Notes: a model not told the origin generated them from the letters alone. Numbered from the stretch's first letter, positions 1 to 14,871 are shown. The stretch: 64,000 nucleotides of DNA from Gordius sp. MW1 (GCA_964036665.1 OZ038531.1:8804168-8868167), one strand, 5' to 3'. A program made the numbers and translations.

Positions 1-985
1 GACTTATCAAGGAAATGTATAATGGCGCGGTGCATCTGTTAGGACTACCGTAGGAGAAACGAAACCCTTCCGAATAATGATTGGACTACATCAAGGGTCA
101 GCGTTAAGCCCATTCTTGTTTAATCTAATTATGGATACAATAACAAAGGACTTGCACAAGCCAGCCCCTTGGACTATGCTATATGCCGATGATATTGTCC
201 TATGCGATGAAACAAGAGAAGGGGTTTTTCATCAGGCGAAAAAATGGTCAGAACGTTTTTCGGAATTCGGGTTAAAGGTCAGCGAGAAGAAAACGGTTTA
301 CATGCAAACGATGGGCGGTAGTCCGCAAATGCACAAAAATGGCGGTCCAATGTACACGGAGGTTGATAAGTTCACATATCTTGGCTCGCTATTACATCAA
401 GAGGGAGGATGTACCGCCGAAGTCCATTCTCGGATCAAGAAAGCATGGCTCAAGTGGCGCAGCATCTCCGGTGTCATGTGTGACAAAAAGATACCAATTT
501 GGTTGAAAAGCAAGGCGTACAAAACCATCGTGCGACCGGTCTTGCTTTACGGGAGCGAAACATGGGCTGTAACCACCGCGGAGGAGAAACTTTTGCAAGT
601 CGCGGAAATGAGAATGGTGCGATGGAGCTTAGGCTACACCAAGCTGGATCGCAAGACGAACGAATCCTTGATGACAAAGATGGGTATACAAGCGACGAAG
701 GACTTCTTAAGAGAAAATCGACTGCGGTGGTACGGCCATGTATTACGAAGAGAAGAGGACGATGTCACACGGCGAACGCTGGAGATGGACGTGCCTGGAA
801 GAAGAGGAAGGGGCAGACCACGTGCCACCTGGAAACGACTGGTCAAAAAGGATATGGACGTCAAACAAATGGAAATTGGCATGGCATTTACGCGACTCAG
901 ATGGAAGAGGCTGCTGAAAACTTACCCCACGTCTGTGGGATTTCCAACACGATAAAGAAGAAGAGAAGAAGCAACTTCCAATAAG
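1..985 (+). mobile_element. RTE-like LINE, 3' portion cut by the window edge
   Basis: This is the 3' part of a non-LTR retrotransposon whose 5' part lies outside the window. It is closely related to the minus-strand copy at 7618-10670, sharing for example the peptides CDKKIPIWLKSKAYK and LLYGSETWA. The sequence ends in an AAGAAG-rich simple tail (GATAAAGAAGAAGAGAAGAAG-like) at about 950-970, as expected for RTE-clade LINEs, which often end in short repeats rather than long poly(A). A frameshift near 40-45 separates an upstream fragment reading LIKEMYNGA from the main frame, so this copy is probably inactive. Confidence 0.85.
77..955 (+). pseudogene. LINE reverse transcriptase, C-terminal half (partial)
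   Basis: The frame is open for 292 codons and encodes the palm core and C-terminal region of a LINE reverse transcriptase. The fourth RT block GLHQGSALSPFLFNLIMD and the catalytic block YADDIVL, with its two aspartates, are both visible. They are followed by the thumb and a conserved C-terminal segment (LRWYGHVLRR, then GRRGRGRPRATWKR). The ATG at 77 is only the first ATG after a frameshift at about 40-45; the true protein began upstream of the window with the endonuclease. The assignment to the RTE clade follows from the endonuclease of the related copy at 9949-10427. Confidence 0.85.
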
Positions 986-2804
986 ATCCTTGTAAAAAAA
1001 CATTCACAAAACGCAAATTCTTCTTGAATAGTTACTTTTTAATCCATAATAGTTAATAGGAGTCATATTTTTCCGTTTTAAAAGTAATAAAAGAAGACCT
1101 TATTTACACTATACACAATGAATTCAATTTCGATTTTGTGTTATCAATAGTTTTGCTATTATATAAGCCATAATTAGGGTTTATAATAAAAAGTTGGCTA
1201 CAAACTTTAAATTAGCCGGGGACAACAACAAAAGCCGTCCTTGTTCTCTCATCTTGAAAGTATATTTTCTACGGTTATTCTCCTTGTAATCGTTTTAGGG
1301 GTTGACTAATGTAAAATATTGTATTTTTTAGAGAATAATAATAAAAATTAGTGCACCAATATGGTATCATGTTAAAATATTCTTGGAATTGCTGGGCCCT
1401 TAATCACCCTTTCCACCTTTAACTACAACTACATGTGGGTGTTGGTTGGTGGACACTTTCCCTAATTCCAAATCCTATTTGACGAGTTTGTCTTGCCCCT
1501 TTTTCGCTTTCGGTAGACTAACACGTTGCATTAAAAAGTATGAGGCTATCATCTTGAGAGTAAAAATGCCATTTCACTACACCTACACCCATATTGAGGG
1601 GGATGGGTTTAGCAGAATCTATGAGTGCTATTTGATAATAATAATTGGTCGCAATTAGTTTTTTATCCACGCTAGGGTGACAAATTACTGTCTTGACTAC
1701 TTAAATAACTTTTACTATACTTATCATTACTGATCCTTAGCATGAATATACCGTACCGTGTACCTCGCGCCGTCGTCTTTGTTAAGGTATAGCGCTAGCT
1801 TTTCTTCCCCCAAAACAGACACGTCGTCGCGACTTTCAGGTTGTGCATCATTTAGGTAGGGAAGTAACTTTCTCTCCTTCGGTAATTAGCATGCCAACAA
1901 AGTGTTCAAGTTCTTTCTATGTTCTTCCCAATTTCATGCTCTTCTTGCAAATATGACTAATTTCCTACTTCAAGTTTACAATCCAACCTCACCACAAGCT
2001 CATTCATCGAAATATATTAAAAGAATTCGAACTAGTTTTTTACTTGTATTTTTCTCACACCGACACCACGAACACTGTTTTAAAAGTCACAAATTCTTCA
2101 ATCTCCCTTTATATCTACATTATAATTTGTCATTTGCATAGGTATTACTTTTAATGTGCTTTAATGAAAATTTTAACTTTTTCTATTATCAATGTTCCTA
2201 AATACATTAGTTTTTAAATGGGATAATAAAAAAACTAAATTACTAAACACTATTTTATTATATTCCCATTGTAGGCTAAATTATCTTTTTCTAACAAAAA
2301 TTATGAATAACAAACATATTGAATTTACAAAGGTAGAAAACTTTTTAGCCAATATTTTTTTGCAAGATATTAAAAATTTAGCCATACTGCTGAGTTCATA
2401 AAATAACGGTTAATTCTCTATTTTGTATAATATTTTCTGCTGTTCGATGCAAAAGTATCTCTAACAATAGAAATAAAGCCAAACCTACGATGTATTCACC
2501 AGGTTATGTTTCATTTTACCAGAAAATTTCAATACATTTTAAATAAATTTCAAAATGCTCACCCAAAAACTTATAATCAGACTCCAAAATTTATTTTTCA
2601 TCGAAAAATCCTCTTTTTATAAAAAGTTATTTAGATTTTGCAGTAATGATTAGGATAAAAAAATCTTAGTTTAAAATATGAATACCTCGTATGACCTATC
2701 TTGTTGAGCATTTGTCTCTATCTATTTTAAATTGAATAATATAATTTTACTATTCACTGTTTTTTAGATTTTAAAATTTAATCGCCACAAAACGAGTTAA
2801 AATA
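986..2804. other. gene-free AT-rich stretch
   Basis: I see no gene, RNA or recognisable repeat here. The short open frames are AT-rich, lack domains and are not supported by splice structure. Confidence 0.5.
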
Positions 2805-2810
2805 TTTATT
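2805..2810 (-). terminator. polyadenylation signal of the SLC35G1-like gene
   Basis: AATAAA on the minus strand (TTTATT as written) lies about 125 bases beyond the transporter stop codon. The placement is plausible, but the motif is common in AT-rich DNA. Confidence 0.4.
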
Positions 2811-2932
2811 GTTAGTGTTCATAAAAACAGTCATATATTATAATGAGCTTTAAAAATATTTTGATAATATTTCATATATCATTGGATAATTGCATCTTTT
2901 TCCTAAAAATTGTTGAAGTGGCAAGATGCGGT

Positions 2933-4150
2933 TTAAAAAAAGTGTTTAGAAAATACGGGGCCTTGAGGTCGATTTAAACTCCATTTTCGCAGCCCGTAAA
3001 CGACGACGGACATCATGATAATACCTCCCCCGACCCAACTGTTCCAATGTGGTACTTGTTTCAAAAATATGATTTGCAAAATCATAGCGTAAAATATAGC
3101 GCTAGAATTGAGACTAGCTACTACACCGGCATTTTCGTTCCTTAGCCCTGTATACATGAGAATTTGACTGAGAGCTCCGAAAACAGATGCCAACCAAAGG
3201 TACAGACGTTCATCACCACAAGCCGGTAACCTGAATAGATGCAAAGGCAGTCCGATGGCAAGCAATAGCATGGTGCCTACGACGGAAAAATTGCACATAT
3301 TAACCGCCATAGGGGTATTCGCTTTTTTAATCGAGACCATGGATATAGCTATTGTAACGGCGGAGAGTATGGCGTAGCCGATGCCCCAACTTTTGTGACC
3401 GTATAGAGCGTTGATGTGAGGGTCTTCTCCGAATATAAATTCCGGTTTAGTTATGAGTCCGACCCCAACCATGACGCAAAGCAGGAGTCCCGAATCGACT
3501 AGGGTGATGGGTTCGTGCAAAAAAATGCGACCCAACAAACTTACGTAGAGCGGGGATGTTCGTGATATGGCGCTAGCGTCAGAAATTGGCATGTAAGTGA
3601 GAGCATAAATAAGCGAAGTAATTCCTATGGTGCTGGTTACGCTACGAAAAGTTATGGTTGCCGCGTGCTGACGGGCCGGAAAGAAACTATCTCCATTCCA
3701 CAGTATTATGGGAACGCTTATGAAAAATTGCAGGCCCAAGCGGATAGTCGTAATTTCTAGCGGAGATACACTTCGAATATACGTTACGAGGAGCGATGAA
3801 ATGGCGGTGCACATGCATTGCAGCAGGGTCATTTGGATGCCGAGCGTTAGGATGAAATAGGTGCGAACGACTTTGGACAGTTTACGCTTCAACATTTTCC
3901 GCTGGCCTGGTGTACAGGAAAAATATGATTTGATGGGAAATGTCGGCATTTTAAGAGACTCCATTACTTCTGGTGGAAGCGACACAGAAGTTTGGACGGA
4001 ATCACGATCGGTGTTTGATATTGAATCGTCCGTTGAGTCGTCTTGGATTTTTGCGATACTTTCGAACGAATCGATCTTTATGAAAGGCGATTTTCTTGGT
4101 TCCTTAATTGCTTCGAAGGTCGTAGAGGTTCTCGTGATGCTGTCATTCAT
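2933..4150 (-). CDS. SLC35G1-like EamA-family membrane transporter
   Basis: This single-exon coding region gives 405 residues. I place the start at the ATG at 4150-4148 (M-N-D-S). The frame stays open to a TTG nine bases upstream, which is unlikely to be used. Residues 1-95 are hydrophilic and Ser/Thr-rich, probably cytosolic. From about residue 97 there are about ten hydrophobic segments arranged as two EamA (drug/metabolite transporter) repeats. Typical SLC35G peptides are SPLEITTIRLGLQF, YMPISDASAI and GVGLITKPEFIFG in repeat one, and LRNENAGVVASLNSSAIFYA in repeat two. Human SLC35G1 (POST) has been reported as a partner of STIM1 that affects calcium pumps, and more recently as a citrate exporter; the role here is inferred by family only. 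An upstream untranslated exon cannot be excluded. Confidence 0.85.
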   Translation of the reverse strand: MNDSITRTSTTFEAIKEPRKSPFIKIDSFESIAKIQDDSTDDSISNTDRDSVQTSVSLPPEVMESLKMPTFPIKSYFSCTPGQRKMLKRKLSKVVRTYFILTLGIQMTLLQCMCTAISSLLVTYIRSVSPLEITTIRLGLQFFISVPIILWNGDSFFPARQHAATITFRSVTSTIGITSLIYALTYMPISDASAISRTSPLYVSLLGRIFLHEPITLVDSGLLLCVMVGVGLITKPEFIFGEDPHINALYGHKSWGIGYAILSAVTIAISMVSIKKANTPMAVNMCNFSVVGTMLLLAIGLPLHLFRLPACGDERLYLWLASVFGALSQILMYTGLRNENAGVVASLNSSAIFYAMILQIIFLKQVPHWNSWVGGGIIMMSVVVYGLRKWSLNRPQGPVFSKHFF

Positions 4151-4410
4151 GATTACCAACTAAATTAATGATTACTAAACTATATTCATATTCTTAAATA
4201 ATATTTAATAAAAAAGAATACAAATAAAATTAAATTTTTGTAAATTATGTCAAACAAATCAATACTTACATTATTCATTGGTTAAAATGGGGAGATAAAG
4301 CGATTTTATTAACTGTTGATGTAAGAATTTTGATAAAAATTAAAACCAACTATCACACAGCATTTATTTCAGGATAAAGCAGCTTTTCACAATGACATTC
4401 GTGTGTATAG

Positions 4411-4424
4411 CCAATGGCGGGAAA
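4411..4424. promoter_or_regulatory. CCAAT box fused to an E2F-like site
   Basis: CCAATGGCGGGAAA sits about 260 bases upstream of the transporter start codon. It joins a CCAAT box (NF-Y type) to GGCGGGAAA, the consensus for E2F/DP. This is one of few GC-rich motifs in the local AT-rich sequence, and it is a reasonable core-promoter candidate for the minus-strand gene. Function is inferred from sequence only. Confidence 0.35.
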
Positions 4425-6009
4425 GGGAATCAATGTAAACAATAAAAGAAAGTTCTGGCTAAACTGGTTGTTGTCCGCATTTTCGGTTTTGTGTTTGTAT
4501 GCTACCTACACTTGTTTTATTTTTTTTATAATGTTAACTGTATGAAATTATACGTCAAACCAAAATTCCAGCGAATATAGCTTTTTAAATTTGACAATTA
4601 TTATAAATTTATGGCTCTAAAACTTTAAATACAGTGATGGTGATTATCACGCGTTGTAATTAGTTACAATGGTTTGAAAATTATAAAGAAAAAATAATAT
4701 TAACGAAGATATAGGAAATGTTTTGAAGTTTTTGTAACCTTATATATTTGAAATTAATTAAAAAATCATGTAGATGTGAAGCGAGTGGCCTATTTACAAA
4801 TTATAAAAAAATTTGTTAGAACATTTTTGGTTTTAAAATTTAAGGTTCCTATAACATATATCTTTTAAATCTTTAATCATAGATTTTTCTGTTATTTAAC
4901 ACAATATTTTAGAACACTATTTGGCAAATCGAACTTCAAAACAAGTTTAATTTAATGATTGCTAAATCTCATTTTATCTTAAAAGTTTTAGCAACCAAAT
5001 AAAAGATTTATGTTTACAGGATTAGCAAATCTTCAACGTATTTAATGTTGTTTTAAGCATGAATGTTAATTAAAAGAAATACTTATAAAATTTAGATCTA
5101 TTTTTACATATTTACAGATTTTTCTAAGCTTGTCTTTATAATAAAGTTACAAAATCATAAATACTATGTCAGCGGTCACTATTGTTAAATTTTGTAGTTA
5201 AGATAAAAAGGTTGTTAACTAAGCCGGTGCAGATCATAATAAATATTAATGTTAAACCGGAAATTTATTAGGCTGATTGATAAATTTTATCTATTCAGTA
5301 TTGAATAACATGGTGAAATTTTATTAATTTTCGGGCAAGCATTTGAAAGAAAATACACGATATTTTTAAGCCGTCATTGATTTTCATATTAATTATATTA
5401 TATGTTTCGGTTAAATTTGTTTCCACTTTGATCATAAAGAGATTCGAATATAATGCCCAAACAAATCACTGGCGTTAGAAGTATACAATTTAGAAGAACG
5501 AGCTATTCTTAAAACCAACGTTAAGGAATTCAACAAAAAAGGAAGGAAGAGGCTCGATAAAAAAATGGGAAATAAAAAAAGAAAGGTAAAAATGAATTTA
5601 ATAGTTTGATTATTAAAGTTATCATTTTAACGTTTTATATCTGTTCAAATGTAAGTTTTAAAATTTTGTTAAGAATTATCTAAATAACTTAAAAAGAATA
5701 AAGAAAGATATATTTAATATCCTGATTGAAATAAATATTTTATCCTAGCTTTCAGAGTAACAATATACTTCTGATTTGATCATGATTTGAATTATAATTT
5801 GCCGAACAAATTCATATGGCATCACGGGCAGGCTCTAAAGCTTATAAAGTAAAAATATGTTCTTAATAATAATGTTATTGAGACAAGGCCAATATAGCTA
5901 AGTTGTGCAATGTTTAATAGATGAGATTATATCAAATGATATGCAATTAATTATTAAGTTTATATATTTAAATATTGAATTTTTTTGATCTATTTTATAT
6001 ATATATCCC
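4425..6009. other. gene-poor stretch upstream of the transporter
   Basis: This is mostly AT-rich with no recognised repeat. The only piece that looks codon-like is the lysine-rich frame at 5451-5609, listed separately. Confidence 0.4.
5451..5609 (+). CDS. possible lysine-rich exon (unrecognised)
   Basis: After a TAA at 5448-5450 a frame of about 50 codons opens and encodes a charged, lysine-rich segment (SLALEVYNLEERAILKTN, then KKGRKRLDKKMGNKKRK). It lacks its own start codon and runs to a stop at about 5607. A possible GT donor (AAG/GTAAAA) follows the basic stretch at about 5584. Composition is protein-like rather than random for this AT-rich DNA, but I recognise no family and found no partner exons. 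It may be a lone exon, a gene relic or chance. Confidence 0.2.
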
Positions 6010-6245
6010 AACAGCGTGGTGTGGGTTGCGCCTGCAGGTGGTGGTAAAAACACCATTCCAACGACAGCCTTGCCCGTTGCATTTTTTTAGAACCTAACGG
6101 AAGGACACGAGGGATTAACCTGATATATCCCGTCACGACACCGGCACCAGTGGAGATGAGAAGGTCATTACAGTTGACTAGGCATCCGGCTGCGAGGCCG
6201 ATGCCAACGGTGTCCGCACTGCCAAGACCACGATTGCAAGGTCAA
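6010..6245. repeat. unclassified GC-rich island
   Basis: About 235 bases are clearly GC-richer than the surroundings (for example GGTTGCGCCTGCAGGTGG and GGCTGCGAGGCCGATGCC). I found no open frame, no tRNA or SINE promoter boxes and no terminal repeats. It resembles debris from the 5' region of a retroelement, but does not match the 5' region of the LINE copy at 7618-10670. Confidence 0.3.
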
Positions 6246-7617
6246 TTAACTTAAACAAGAGTCGCTTTGAATACATGCATATTGGGGTTTTATCTCAAAA
6301 TAGTGATGAGAAATTAGCGTTTGGTAGGCGCTAGAGCTATAGAGCATTGTCACTTGTAGGCGCTACCTCTATAGCGTAGTGCCAAGGTTAATATAAAAAT
6401 TTTATTGTTTCATTAAAATTATAAACCTTTAGTAAGCACACCCACCCTCACAGGCCTAGGTAATGCTAGCGAGGAAGAAAATTTTCCAGTTCTGTTGATT
6501 CCAATTCTGCTCCTCTTTAACATCCTACCAATATAAATTTATTAAAGATTTGAACTTTATTTTTCTATTTTGCAAGTCCCTCCCTATTCCCTCTTACCCC
6601 CATACTGGCTACACCCCTTTCCTGTAGTGCGTTATGGTTTTTGCCGGAGGAGTGAAATTGTAAGGGGCAGACTATTTGCCAAAGGATGCGAGTAGAGTTG
6701 TCGATTCGCATTCTAACTGTAATAAAGGGTCAGTAGGCTTTAAAACGGATTGTATGTTAACTTTTTGAGGCATCCTGGAAGAGAATTTTTGTTTTCCTTA
6801 TATAAATATGTTACAAGGACAAACTAGGGGATCCCTGAGTATTTGTCCACCTGCTGGGAGCAGTTGCTGTAGGGGGGTATTTTGTGTAAGGTAGTCCCAT
6901 ATAAAGGGTTATGGAGTATGAAAGCTCCACCTACCCATCAATCCAGAAAGTTACCTTGAATAAGTTAATATCAACTCAAGACCCGAACGCTAAAACACAA
7001 AAGAGTTTAGGTGAAATGTTGGCGGGAATCGCAGCTCGATAAAAAGTAATCAAGCATCCTGTTCCTAGTGCCTTGGAGATAGGAATCGGGCTCCTATGGT
7101 AAGGCTCGCCCAAAAGAAGGGCTATCACTTGATGTTTTAAGCCTGTCGATTAAGTCATGGGCAGATTTACAGGATGAGATTGAAGCAGGTGGGCGTAAAA
7201 CTGCTGACCGAGCCATGGGAGTGTCATCTTTTTAATTTAGGATTATTTCGAATGAGCCCCTCATAAAACTATTGTGATTCTTTTTAATTTCGGCTAGCAA
7301 GAATGAAGTCAAGGTATAGAAACGATTTTGGATTTTAAAAATATTAAAATAGTTTTTCAATATAAGTCATTATGCTGATAAAAGTTTCATTTATATGCGC
7401 GTTCATCTTTGCCTCCTTTATGCAATTTTCGCCGATCATTGTCACTCATTATATGTAATTTTAAACGGTTTACGATGATGTTAATTTTTGTTGGATATGC
7501 ATATAATGAAATTTTGGGATCAAAATAAGAAAATTGTATATTAAAGGATCGGAATAAAGAAGATTGTACAAGTTTTTAATTGTGAAGAGGCATGATGTTT
7601 GTAAAGAGTTTTTAGTT
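6246..7617. other. gene-free stretch with transposon debris
   Basis: No gene is visible. At 6590-6625 a piece reads like the right end of the GGGCGTAGCC MITE family (CTGGCTACACCCC). The part at 6800-7230 has higher GC content without an open frame, and is probably old mobile-element sequence that I cannot classify. Confidence 0.4.
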
Positions 7618-7635
7618 CCTACTTCTTCTTTTTTA

Positions 7636-9272
7636 TCAGTTATTTGGTCCCACAGTCGTGGGGTTTGTTTTGATGAGTTTCTTCCATCTTGATCGGGTGA
7701 GTGCCATATCTTGACTAATCTCATTTGTTTTCATTACTTTATCGACTTGCCCTTTCCACGTGACACGGGGTCGTCCTCTTTCTCTCTTGCCCGGTACCTC
7801 CATGTCCAGTACTTTTCGATTTACGTCATTCGTGTCTCTTCTTTGTATATGCCCATACCACCTTAGCCGATTTTCGTTAATCATGTCGCCATAGGTTAAA
7901 TACCCATTTTTGTCATGAGAAAGTCATTCGTCATATGGTCGAGCTTAGTATACCCCAAGCTCCACCGTATCATTCTCATCTCTGTGACTTGTAATAGCTT
8001 TCCTTCCGTGGTGTTTAATGCCCATGTTTCACTTCCATAGAGTAACATCGGTCTTAAGATGGATTTGTAAGCTTTGCTCTTCAACCAGATTGGCATTTTC
8101 TTGTCGCACGTTACACTGGATATACTTCGCCATTTAAGCCAGTCTTTTTGGATGCGGGCATCGTTGCGCAACCTCCCCCTTGATGTAGCATCGAGCCGAG
8201 GTATGTAAACCTGTCTACTTTTGGGTACTTTAGAGGGTCCACTAGCGATGGCTGCTTGTACCGTTCATTTCCATGTATGCCGTTTTTCGATCTTTGACCT
8301 TTAACCCATATCCAGCTAAGCGCTTTGACCACTCTTCGGTTTCTTCGAAAACTTCCCATGATTCCTCGCATAGAACTATATCATCCGCATATAGCATGCA
8401 CCATGGCGATGGCTTCTGAATGTCCCTCGTTATCGTGTGTATAATTATATTAAATAAAAAGGGACTTATAGCAGATCCGTGATGTAATCCAATTTTAACC
8501 CGAAAAGATTTAGATTCTCCAACTGTGATCCTAACGCAAGAGTTTGAGGCTTATTTTTCATAAGCCGTATATACGCGTCAGGGATATTTTGTTTTCTCAA
8601 GCACCACCATATTAAATCGCGGGGAACCGTGTCATAAGCTTTCTCCAAGTCGATAAAGACCATATGTAGGTGTTTCCTCTTTTGACCATACTTATCCATC
8701 ATTTGTCTTAGTGCGAAGATTGGGTCGATTGTGGATTTGTCGACCACAAATCCCAATTGATTAGCCGATTTTTCCACCTCCTTTTTAAGCCTTGTTACTA
8801 TAATCCTTTCCATAAGCTTCAAGGAGTGGCAAGTTAGCTTGATACCTCTGTAATTGCCACAGTCTTGAGGGTCTCCTTTGCCCTTAAATAAAGGTATAAT
8901 CGTGCTTGCTCTCCATTGATTAGGAATTCTCTTCTACCATCTTGTTAAGGAGGTTCGTCATGGTGGTGACTCCTTCTTCCCGGCATCCGAGCAAAGCTTC
9001 ATAGGTATTCCATCTGGGCCATTTGCTTTTCTGTTTTGCATCTTGTTCAATTGTGTTCTAACTTCAACCTCCTGAAAGAGTTCGACCATGCTTATATTTG
9101 GCTCAATTTTGGGAAGAGAATCCTTGTCATTTGCATTATTCATAAGTTTCTTAAAATATACTTTCCGCCTTTCCATCACTTCTTTCGGCTTGAATAAGGT
9201 TTGACCCTTCTCGTTTGTGACTATTTTAAGAACTCCGACATCGCGACTTTTCTTCTCCCTTATCTTGGCCAA
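7636..9272 (-). pseudogene. LINE reverse transcriptase (frameshifted)
   Basis: Fragments in different frames can be followed from N to C terminus. KMQNRKANGPDGIPMKL lies at about 9030. GFVVDKSTIDPIF and FIDLEKAYDTVPRDLIW, the first catalytic aspartate block, lie at about 8750-8600. SPFLFNIII and then LYADDIVLCEE, the catalytic YADD, lie at about 8470-8360. FTYLGSMLHQGGG is at about 8200, DKKMPIWLKSKAYK at about 8090-8040, and LRWYGHIQRR with GKRERGRPRVTWK at about 7860-7760. Each block matches the plus-strand copy at 77-955 where the two overlap. Frame changes near 8470, 8370, 8160 and 7890 make it non-functional. Confidence 0.8.
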
Positions 9273-9948
9273 TTTGTAAATCGGCCTATCGCCCCTTTAT
9301 GATCCAGTTTGTTTGCCATCTCGGTGTACGCGGCATTCTTCGCTTTTGCAACAGCCTTTTTTGCGGCCCTCTTTGCGTCCTTATATTCTTGATAATCCTC
9401 CGACTTTTTTGATTTATGCCACCGTCTATAGATTTTTCTTTCTTTCGATAAAATCTTTAACCGTTTGATCCCAACACCATAGTTCCCTATTCATAGCTTT
9501 GCCTCCTTTGGTTTGTCCTAGAACATGAATCGCTGTTTCCTTAATGTCCTTAGAGAGCGTCTCTCAATCGTCGCCTACGTCCCTTTGCAACTTCCTTGCA
9601 CCCAAGAGTGAGGAGGCTTTTTGATGGTATTCTTCGTTTGTCGACGTATCCTTTAGCCTTTCATATCGAATTCGAGGTTCATATACCTTTCTTCTTTTGG
9701 GAAATAATCTATTGTCAAGATCCATAACAAGGGGACGATGTTGCCTGGCGATTTCTTCTCCCGGTATTACTTTGCAATCCTTTATACTCCATAAGTCCTT
9801 TCACCGTATAAGCAAATAATCGATTTGACTAAAATGCTTCCCACTTCTATAGGTCACAATATGATCTTCGCGTTTTAAAAATTTGTGTTAACGATCGCCA
9901 TGTCATATGCTTGGGATACTTGGAGAAGTTTTTCCCCTTCTTTATTCT

Positions 9949-10427
9949 TCAGACCATGCCCATGCCTCCATGATTGCGTTCATACCCGAGGTGATCTTTT
10001 CCTACGTGAGCGTTGAAATCGGCCCCAATAATTAGCCTTTCTTCCTGTCGGATTCCTTGTATTTCCTTTTCCAATGAATTAAAGAATATGTCTTTCTCTG
10101 ATTCCATACACCCAATTTGGGGAGCATACGCGCACATAACGGTTAGGAGGACCCCATTCTTCACCCACATTAGCCTGTCGGAACAACGCTTGACTTCCAC
10201 CACCTTGTCCTTGAACGATTCGCTTAGAACGATACCGACCCCGTTTCTACGATTTCGTGACCCACTGTAGAAAAGCTTATATCCTTCTCATAATTCCCGG
10301 GCTTTCGTTCCGTTCCACCTTGTCTCTTGTAGGCAAGCGATGTGTATTCTTTATTTCAGCATTTGTGCGACTTCGATGCTCTTCCCCGTCAACGTTCCCA
10401 CATTCCAGCACGTTATTCGCATTCTTT
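9949..10427 (-). pseudogene. LINE endonuclease domain (broken)
   Basis: Reading on the minus strand from about 10427, the frame begins WNVGTLTGKSIEVAQMLK. It meets a TAA at 10353-10351, then continues IACLQETRWNGTKARE, SGSRNRRNGVGIVLSESF, VKRCSDRLMWVKNGVLL and LIIGADFNAHVGKD. ETRW and GADFNAHVG correspond to conserved catalytic blocks of the exonuclease-endonuclease-phosphatase fold in RTE elements, the family often annotated as craniofacial development protein 2-like. The stop codons show this is a relic. Confidence 0.8.
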
Positions 10428-10670
10428 CAACAACTAATTTCCTTAACCGCCATCGTTGTGAGTTAGGCAGTAACCCTTTTTGCACGGGCCCGGTATGCAG
10501 TGCGCGTCGTTTGTGGATGACGCCCTAGCCTTTTCTTGTAAAATCTTGCTTTAAAACTATCATAGTTTTGGAGTTGGTTTTTATAGCCTTCCGACCTGAC
10601 GCCAACCCTCCACTTTTTGCACACGGACTTGGGACCGTCGTAGGTAGTGTTTGTCTTAAATAGTTCCAAA

Positions 10671-11506
10671 GAATAAAAAATGATTTTGTAACAAATCTTT
10701 AAGACGACTTGGCCACGGAGAGCCCAGGTGTATAATTATTCATTTCAACTTAAATTTAATATCGAAAATCATTCTGCGTTTAGCTGGAATATTTAGCATT
10801 ATTATCCATAGGCAAAGAGACATTTAGTGCTTGCCATGTGTTAAAGGTTTAATTTTTAATATCAAAGCAGTGAAGACAGATGCTTAGTTTTGTGAAATTT
10901 GTTATGTTATCGTCATTATATTCTTAACATGAAAAACTTATTTAGCACTTTTTTAAATTTTAACAAAGTCTGCTCGCCTCAGTCGTGATTTATAACATGT
11001 TGTGTTTATTTACTGAAGCTTGGGGGTTTGATTGGCTTATGAAACATAGCTTTTATGAATAATTTTATTTGGGAGCAAAAAATGTTCCGCATAAAAAATT
11101 TGGCTCTTGATATGTAAAAAATTTAAACGTACAGTCTTGGGAAGATGACTTTCAGATTATCTTCTGACTTATGAAACATTATTGAGAGTATTAGTTTTGG
11201 CCCAATAAAATTTTTGATATTTTACAATTTTAGCTACAAAATAATATTGGATAAAATTTAAGTGTGACGGATCGAATTGCTTGCGATGTAAGATGCTATT
11301 AATATATAAGAAATCTAAATATGTATTTAAGGTTATTCCGTCCAAATCATAGCTGCTGCAAAATAAAATGGCATTAACTCAGAGATGTAATTGGTCAACA
11401 CATTTATAGCATAGAATATGTTTGGCTCAAACGAATTTTATGATATTTTAACTTGGCCTACATGTAACATAATGACTTAAAAAATATATGTGTCAACTGT
11501 GTCGGC
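10671..11506. other. spacer between the LINE and AP2M1
   Basis: This AT-rich interval has no recognised repeat. It must contain the promoter and 5' untranslated region of the AP-2 mu gene, but no motif stands out. Confidence 0.4.
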
Positions 11507-14485
<2,979 letters not shown>

Positions 14486-14762
14486 ATTTATGCTTCTTGA
14501 AACCAGACCAAGATTTCTCCACTGATTTTTATTTTTTTCTGAACCATCGTTGTTTGAACGATTCTAATATATTAGCACTGTGCGGGCTTTTCGTTCAACT
14601 TTACACGAGTGTATCGCTGCCTGTTATTGTATGTGATGTTGTACTATTTAGACAAGCTTTCATTATGACACTCCACCTTATTTACTATATTATTTACACC
14701 ACACTTCAATTGTTCTTTAAGCATTTCATTAATACATTAATCGTCTGACGAATTATTATACA

Positions 14763-14768
14763 AATAAA
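14763..14768 (+). terminator. AP2M1: polyadenylation signal of AP2M1
   Basis: AATAAA lies 278 bases after the AP2M1 stop codon. It is the best candidate signal in the 3' flank. Confidence 0.45.
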
Positions 14769-14871
14769 ATATTTATTAAAGATTTTGGAACTGATTAAAT
14801 TTATTTTATTTACAGTTTGGTTAATTAAGATACTACTATGAACTACTAAAAGTTTAGCAAAAGCAGTGGCG

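Larger units (their letters stand above)
7618..10670 (-). mobile_element. RTE-like LINE, near full-length but broken
   Basis: This is a minus-strand copy of an RTE-clade LINE. From its 5' end at about 10670 it has an untranslated leader of about 240 bases, an apurinic-like endonuclease (about 10427-9949), a linker, a reverse transcriptase (about 9270-7636) and a 3' end at about 7618-7640 with an AAGAAG-rich tail. The reading frame is broken by at least one stop codon (10351-10353) and several frameshifts, so it is a dead copy. The order of domains and the CFDP2-type endonuclease are characteristic of RTE elements. No target-site duplication could be assigned. Confidence 0.85.

Noticed and set aside
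1446..2401. AT-rich open frames at 1446-2401
   Set aside because: No domain, no splice partners and stop-to-stop lengths expected by chance at this base composition.
4151..4159. Extended N-terminus for the SLC35G1-like protein starting at 4159
   Set aside because: The codon at 4159 is TTG; the first ATG in frame is at 4150.
10463..10669. Open frame of 68 codons on the minus strand as a gene
   Set aside because: It lies in the untranslated leader of the LINE copy and has no domain.
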